Shown here one piece after another: positions 6,004 through 9,779 of a stretch of 9,779 bases of DNA (within the stretch, counting starts at the first letter, position 1; every line of letters starts with the position of its first letter). The stretch covers positions 1 to 9,779 of the forward strand of contig JAJFMM010000100.1 in the NCBI GenBank assembly GCA_021772165.1, given 5' to 3'. Origin of the DNA: Chlamydiota bacterium (GTDB lineage: Bacteria; Chlamydiota; Chlamydiia; Chlamydiales; SM23-39). Below the pieces are notes generated by a model. That model was not told the DNA's origin, searched no databases, and saw only the letters and a list, made by a program, of their open reading frames with translations. The position numbers were made by a program, and so were the translations under genes.

Positions 6004-7118
6004 TAGACGCCTCCTGAGATCGTTTGTAAAAAGCGCACGGCGCCGGCGATGGTCTCGATAGCGTAATCGATCTCTTTCTCCGTCGTCAGTCGGCTGAGAG
6101 CAAAGCTAATAGCTCCAGCGGCGACTTTCTCCTCACATCCGCAAGCTAAAAGAAGTCGGAAGAGCTGTTGATGATAGATGCCTCCGATCGCTGCAAATAC
6201 TTTTTTGCGATGCAGCAGGTAGAGCAGTGCCTCTTGATGGACGCCCGGGAAAGAGAGTAGTGAGACATTCGGTAGTCTCAGAGAATCGGGAAAGAGAATC
6301 TCTGCTCCGGGTATGGATTGCAGAATTCTCTCTTCAAAGTGGTTTCGCAGACGAGCCGTTTCGAGTCCCATGATGTCGAGGGTGAGCATCGACTGCTGCG
6401 CCGCTGCGCTCAGCGCTGTGAGCGAGGGCACGTCGAGAGTGCCGCCGGCCAGAGAAGATACAAGAGGTACGCCCGGTTTTGCAAAGAGCGCGCCGGAGCT
6501 CTTGAGTCCGTGCATTCTGTCTCCTGCAAACGTAATGTAATCTCCGACGAAATCGAGTGAGACTTTTCCAACCGCGTAGGTCACATCGATATGGAGATAT
6601 ACATCGAGCTCCCTGCAGATAGCTGCGATCTCTTCGATCGGCTGCAGAACGCCGGTGAGTCCTGGCGCCCAACTGATGCTAACGAGAGCTGTGCGCGGAT
6701 CGATGGCTGCGCGAAGCTTTTCGAGGTCGATGGTGCCATCCGGCTTGCTCGGCACAATCTCCGCAAAGCAGCCCTGCTCTTCGAGGCGCTTTAGGCCTTG
6801 TAAAAGCGGCGCATCCTCAAGGCAGCTGGCCACAAAGCGGCATTTGCCCTCTTTGCGAGAGAGTTCCAGGTAAACTGAGTTGAGGACGTGATGGATCGCA
6901 TCGGCGCCGCTCGAGGTGAAGAAGAAGCGATCGTCGTCTGTAGCGCCAATCAGATCATAGAGAGCCTCTATGCGGCCGTCGAGAGCGTGGAGCTGATCGA
7001 TGCCTTTCTGATGGGGCGCGAAAGAGGCTCCCCACTCCTCTTCGAGGTAGGGACGCATCCTTTCGAGCGCGCTCGAACAGGGCTTAGTCGCTGAGTGGTT
7101 ATCAAGATAGGCGCTCAT
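6003..7118 (-). CDS. nifS: NifS/IscS-like protein lacking the known catalytic residues (371 aa)
   Basis: This has the fold-type I PLP-enzyme sequence of a cysteine desulfurase, which normally removes sulfur from cysteine for Fe-S cluster and thio-modification pathways. Landmarks: YLDNHSATKP at 4-13 (usual YLDNNATTP), FTSSGADA at 67-74, HIDVTYAVGK at 176-185, FAGDRMHGLKSSGAL at 197-211 (usual SAHKxxGPKGxGAL) and LSRLTTEKEID at 341-351. The PLP lysine is Arg201, the preceding His is Asp200, the PLP-stacking His is Asp102, the Gln after the conserved Asp178 is Tyr181, the catalytic-Cys loop reads IGGIYH (311-316), and the substrate Arg of the IRFS motif is Ser. Length is normal and the frame intact, so it is not a decayed gene. 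I chose ATG 7118 for fit to the family start; ATG 7127 and GTG 7154 are alternatives. It overlaps gpmA by 17 nt and nifU by one. Confidence 0.88.
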   Translation of the reverse strand: MSAYLDNHSATKPCSSALERMRPYLEEEWGASFAPHQKGIDQLHALDGRIEALYDLIGATDDDRFFFTSSGADAIHHVLNSVYLELSRKEGKCRFVASCLEDAPLLQGLKRLEEQGCFAEIVPSKPDGTIDLEKLRAAIDPRTALVSISWAPGLTGVLQPIEEIAAICRELDVYLHIDVTYAVGKVSLDFVGDYITFAGDRMHGLKSSGALFAKPGVPLVSSLAGGTLDVPSLTALSAAAQQSMLTLDIMGLETARLRNHFEERILQSIPGAEILFPDSLRLPNVSLLSFPGVHQEALLYLLHRKKVFAAIGGIYHQQLFRLLLACGCEEKVAAGAISFALSRLTTEKEIDYAIETIAGAVRFLQTISGGV

Positions 7119-7779
7119 GACGTCCATTTTCGAATTCGTAGATGACCGACTCACCCGTCGGCAGTTCTAGTTTAAGTACTTCTTCGCTGGAGAGTGAATC
7201 GAGATACATGATGATGGAGCGGAGCGAATTTCCGTGAGCGCAGACAAAGACGTTCTGCCCTTTTTCCAGCGCGGCAACAATCTCTTTTTTAAAGTAGGGT
7301 AGCGTGCGCTCGGCCGTCATCGACAAGCTCTCGCCCTCTGGTGGCGGGGTGTCAAAACTGCGTCGCCAGATCTGCACCTGCTCAGGGCTAAACTCTTTGG
7401 CCATTTCCTGCTTATCTTTTCCCTGCAGCTCACCGTACATGCGCTCATTGAGCTCCCAGGCCATGACGACGGGCAGGACGGTCGTTTTCGTATGTTCGCT
7501 GTGGATCTGGCTCCAGGAATCGAGTTTCTCCTGGCCGCGATGCTGGAAAACAGGAATTTTTCCGCTCTCATGCTTAAGCATTGCAAGGGCGAGTGTCATA
7601 TGAGCACGCACCAGAGTAGAGGTGTAGATGAGGTCAATTGGTATGGAGCTGATCTTTTTGCCCCCGTCAATCGCCTCTTGAACCCCCTTTTCGCTTAAGG
7701 GAATGTCGACCCAACCCGTAAATAAATTTTTTGCGTTCCAGGCCGATTGGCCGTGGCGCATCAAGATTAGCTTTGCCAT
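7102..7779 (-). CDS. gpmA: 2,3-bisphosphoglycerate-dependent phosphoglycerate mutase (225 aa)
   Basis: It interconverts 3- and 2-phosphoglycerate in glycolysis and gluconeogenesis in the cytoplasm through a phosphohistidine intermediate. Seen: LMRHGQSAWN at 6-15 with phospho-acceptor His9, the FTGWVDIPLSEKG block at 20-32, Arg58 in STLVRAH, LNERMYGELQGKDK at 110-123 with Glu112, WRRSFDTPPPEGES at 138-151, and CAHGNSLRSI at 180-189 with His182. Compared with E. coli GpmA there are roughly 15-20 extra residues at about 70-105, before LNER. From memory, chlamydial orthologues share this. It is the first gene of the minus-strand run gpmA-nifS-nifU and is divergent from the pseudouridine synthase gene. 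No Shine-Dalgarno precedes ATG 7779. Minus-strand TAAGAT ends 9 nt upstream. Confidence 0.96.
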   Translation of the reverse strand: MAKLILMRHGQSAWNAKNLFTGWVDIPLSEKGVQEAIDGGKKISSIPIDLIYTSTLVRAHMTLALAMLKHESGKIPVFQHRGQEKLDSWSQIHSEHTKTTVLPVVMAWELNERMYGELQGKDKQEMAKEFSPEQVQIWRRSFDTPPPEGESLSMTAERTLPYFKKEIVAALEKGQNVFVCAHGNSLRSIIMYLDSLSSEEVLKLELPTGESVIYEFENGRHERLS

Positions 7780-7840
7780 AGGACAATAATCTTATCTAAA
7801 TCTCTGAAAAAATGCACGTTTCAAGTAGAATAGTTGGCCT
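7780..7840. promoter_or_regulatory. Divergent promoter region, gpmA and RsuA-family gene
   Basis: This 61-bp spacer must carry promoters in both directions. Rightward: CTGAAA (7804-7809), 16 bp, TAGAAT (7826-7831), with the hexamer ending 9 nt before ATG 7841. Leftward: TAAGAT (7794-7789), ending 9 nt before ATG 7779. Neither gene has a Shine-Dalgarno, so both mRNAs could start at or very near the ATG. Confidence 0.45.
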
Positions 7841-8551
7841 ATGGAAGAAAAACGATTAAGTAAGGCCTTAGCTGCGGCCGGAGTTGCCTCTCGTCGCGCC
7901 TGTGAAGAGCTGATTTTTAAAGGCAGGGTGAAGGTCAATGGAGCCGTCGTCCTAACGCCACAGACCCATGTCAACTGGGCTAAAGACCGCATCACCGTCG
8001 ACGAAGAAAAGGTTCACGGAGAAGAGAGTAAATTGTATTTTTTACTGAACAAGCCTCCTGGCTTCATCTGTTCAAGTGTACGACCCGGCGCAAGCAAGCG
8101 CATCGTCCTCGACCTCCTTCCGGATCAATCGGAGCGCCTCTTTACGGTAGGCCGCCTCGATAAGGACTCTTGTGGACTGCTTCTGGTCACTAATGACGGC
8201 ATTTTTTCCAACAGCGTGATCCACCCCTCTGCCAACGTCATCAAAGAATATCTTGTCAAAACAGTGCAAGAGATCACTGACGTCGATCTGAAGACACTTT
8301 CTGCCGGCGCCCGCGTCGACAAGCGCTGGGTACGCCCGAAGCTCGTGAAGAAAGTGCGCAGCGGAACGTTTAAAATCTGCATTAAAGAAGGCAAGAAGCA
8401 TGAAGTGCGCATCTTAGCTGAGCGTGCAAATCTAGACATCGTGGAGTTGAAGAGAATTCGCATTGGCGGACTGGTTTTAGGCACTCTGAAAGAGGGCGAT
8501 TACCGAGTTCTTTCTGAGCGTGATAGAGAACTCATCTTCGAGAAAAACTAG
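7841..8551 (+). CDS. RsuA/RluB/RluE/RluF-family rRNA pseudouridine synthase (236 aa)
   Basis: It isomerises a specific uridine of ribosomal RNA to pseudouridine. Seen: an N-terminal S4 RNA-binding domain at about 1-60 (RLSKALAAAGVASRRACEELI, then GRVKVNG at 28-34), LNKPPGFICSS at 69-79, and the catalytic motif GRLDKDSCGLLLVTNDG at 104-120 with Asp107 as nucleophile. Later come KEYLVK and a KEGKKHEVRI segment typical of this family. Which rRNA position it modifies cannot be told from sequence. Chlamydial genomes label the syntenic gene yjbC. ATG 7841 fits the start of the S4 domain; there is no Shine-Dalgarno, and TAGAAT lies 9 nt upstream. It is divergent from gpmA, and the DUF47 gene follows in the same direction after 47 nt. 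Confidence 0.94.
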   Translation: MEEKRLSKALAAAGVASRRACEELIFKGRVKVNGAVVLTPQTHVNWAKDRITVDEEKVHGEESKLYFLLNKPPGFICSSVRPGASKRIVLDLLPDQSERLFTVGRLDKDSCGLLLVTNDGIFSNSVIHPSANVIKEYLVKTVQEITDVDLKTLSAGARVDKRWVRPKLVKKVRSGTFKICIKEGKKHEVRILAERANLDIVELKRIRIGGLVLGTLKEGDYRVLSERDRELIFEKN

Positions 8552-8598
8552 AAGTTTATCCACGCCTAAGCTAGTCTTTGATTGAAACTTTTGCACCT

Positions 8599-9273
8599 AT
8601 GCTGACCATTGCCAAACTTTTCGGCAAGTCCCCCTTTGCCCCGATCCAGACTCATATGGATCGTGTTGCAACGTGTATCGGACAATTGCCTGCTCTCTTC
8701 AAAGCGATCTCTGAACAAGATACCGCGGCGCTAGAGAGACTCTCCGAGCAGATTTCGAAGCTCGAGCATGAAGCTGATCTCACAAAAAATGACATCCGCA
8801 ATCACCTTCCTAAAAGTCTCTTTCTACCCGTTGATCGCGGCGCTCTCCTCGAGATCCTCGCGCTTCAAGATTCACTAGCAGATCAGGCGCAGAAAATTGC
8901 ACTCTCATCTTGCCTCTATCCGCTCCTTATCATTGAAGAGATGCAGGCTGATTTTACGCTTTTCTGCCAAAAGAACCTGGAAGCTTTCTGGTTATCGAGA
9001 GAGGTGATCAAAGAGCTCGACGAACTACTCGAGTGCTCTTTTGGAGGAATTGAAGCGGAAAAAGTCAAAGGCATGGTAGAGCAGATCGCTTTTCTGGAAT
9101 ATGAAGCCGACCAGCTTGAGTACAAATTGACGCGCACCATTTACCAAGAGGGAAGTAAGTTGCCGCAATCGGCCTTCCACCTCTGGTTATCCCTCATTCA
9201 CGACATCGCAGATCTTGCCCACATAGCTGAAAAGCTTGGCAATAGAGTGCGAATGCTGCTCGAGCTACAGTAA
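8599..9273 (+). CDS. DUF47 / PhoU-like phosphate transport regulator (224 aa)
   Basis: This is a cytoplasmic helical protein of the DUF47 family, distantly related to PhoU, usually encoded beside PiT phosphate permeases and thought to control or assist them. Seen: the family opening LTIAKLFGKSPFAPIQTHM at 2-20, two PhoU-like E-x3-D metal-binding motifs (EHEAD at 56-60 and EYEAD at 167-171), and the C-terminal HDIADLAHIAEKLGNRVRMLL at 201-221. The sequence is all-helical, with no membrane segment. I chose ATG 8599 for fit to the family start; an in-frame TTG at 8578 adds seven residues. Neither has a Shine-Dalgarno. The stop overlaps the permease start (TAATG), so the two genes are translationally coupled. 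Confidence 0.92.
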   Translation: MLTIAKLFGKSPFAPIQTHMDRVATCIGQLPALFKAISEQDTAALERLSEQISKLEHEADLTKNDIRNHLPKSLFLPVDRGALLEILALQDSLADQAQKIALSSCLYPLLIIEEMQADFTLFCQKNLEAFWLSREVIKELDELLECSFGGIEAEKVKGMVEQIAFLEYEADQLEYKLTRTIYQEGSKLPQSAFHLWLSLIHDIADLAHIAEKLGNRVRMLLELQ

Positions 9274-9779
9274 TGATGGAATCCCACACTCTACTTGCCG
9301 TTCTGACATTGATCTCCGGCTTTTATATGGCCTGGAATATCGGCGCGAATGATGTCGCCAACGCGATGGGTACCTCTGTTGGCTCAAAAGCCCTCACATT
9401 GAAAAAGGCTGTTTTCCTCGCCGCTATCCTCGAATTTTCCGGAGCATTTTTCGTCGGCTCCAGCGTTTCAGAGACCATTCAGCACGGAATTGTCCAACCG
9501 GAGCTCTTTGCCAATACACCCTTTGATTTCGCGCTCGGCATGCTAGGCGCACTGCTTGCGACAGGCGCTCTTCTGCAGCTCGCCACCTATTTTGGTCTGC
9601 CGATTTCGACGACACACGCCGTTGTGGGCGCCGTTCTGGGCTTTGGCCTTGTGGCAGGTGGTGTTGCCGCGATCCAGTGGCACGTCGTCTGGGAAATCGC
9701 TGCGAGTTGGGTCATCTCTCCCCTACTCAGCGGCATCCTCTCCTATGCGATCTTCAGCATCATCCAGAGAAAAATCCTC
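9273..9779 (+). CDS. pit: PiT-family inorganic phosphate permease, N-terminal 169 residues
   Basis: This is a low-affinity inorganic phosphate transporter of the inner membrane, driven by proton or sodium symport. It runs off the right edge of the window, so only about the N-terminal half is present. Seen: the first transmembrane segment at about 6-23, the PiT signature GANDVANAMGTSVGS at 24-38, and the second conserved block LPISTTHAVVGAVLGFG at 109-125, then SWVISPLLSG at 145-154. Further hydrophobic segments lie at about 46-64, 86-106, 113-133 and 147-165. Two adjacent ATG codons (9273 and 9276) can serve as start. The first overlaps the DUF47 stop by one base. The pairing with a DUF47 gene supports phosphate as the substrate. 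Confidence 0.95.
   Translation, partial: MMESHTLLAVLTLISGFYMAWNIGANDVANAMGTSVGSKALTLKKAVFLAAILEFSGAFFVGSSVSETIQHGIVQPELFANTPFDFALGMLGALLATGALLQLATYFGLPISTTHAVVGAVLGFGLVAGGVAAIQWHVVWEIAASWVISPLLSGILSYAIFSIIQRKIL

Noticed and set aside
6003..7118. Pseudogene call for the NifS-like gene
   Set aside because: Although catalytic residues are gone, the frame is uninterrupted and full length, and it is coupled to neighbours on both sides, so it is better treated as a functional gene with altered role.
8543..8579. Terminator hairpin after the RsuA-family gene
   Set aside because: AAAAACTAG (8543-8551) pairs with CTAGTCTTT (8571-8579) with one mismatch, but the stem is AT-rich, the loop is about 19 nt and no T-run follows, so it is unlikely to terminate.
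1..9779. CRISPR array, integrase, transposase or phage genes
   Set aside because: No regularly spaced direct repeats and no recognisable recombinase or phage protein were found on either strand.

Overview
The window reads as a chromosomal segment of a member of the phylum Chlamydiae, most likely an 'environmental' chlamydia outside Chlamydiaceae. From memory, Chlamydia trachomatis carries nifU, nifS, pgmA, yjbC, a hypothetical gene, birA and rodA as one neighbourhood (about CT720-CT726), and the same set is present here between 2346 and 8551. The DUF47/phosphate-permease pair at 8599-9779 matches another chlamydial neighbourhood (about CT691-CT692). No database search was possible, so genus is not assigned.

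Layout. (1) 1-2319 is an AT-rich accessory block: two divergent genes of unrecognised function, one running off the left edge, around a 264-bp intergenic region with promoter-like and repeat sequences. Both genes start behind nearly the same strong Shine-Dalgarno leader. (2) 2346-4326 (minus) is a tightly overlapping run: rodA, a small beta-rich protein gene and a small lipoprotein gene with a TTG start. (3) 4327-4527 is the divergent rodA/birA spacer, almost filled by a 162-bp inverted repeat with 34-bp arms. (4) 4528-5262 (plus) is birA, whose stop overlaps that of the convergent nifU-like gene. (5) 5257-7779 (minus) is gpmA, a NifS-like gene and a NifU-like gene, all overlapping. (6) 7841-8551 (plus) is an RsuA-family pseudouridine synthase, followed at 8599-9779 by a DUF47 PhoU-like gene and the start of a PiT phosphate permease.

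Functionally the core genes are housekeeping: wall elongation (RodA), protein biotinylation (BirA), glycolysis (GpmA), rRNA modification and phosphate uptake. The most striking observation is that the NifS-like and NifU-like proteins are full-length and translationally coupled, yet almost every known catalytic or scaffold residue is substituted: the PLP lysine, PLP-stacking histidine, catalytic cysteine and substrate arginine of the desulfurase, and all three scaffold cysteines of the IscU-like domain. They look like a retained pair of pseudoenzymes. Other points worth checking are the inverted repeat between rodA and birA, -10-like hexamers 5-9 nt from SD-less start codons, and the orphan accessory gene pair.
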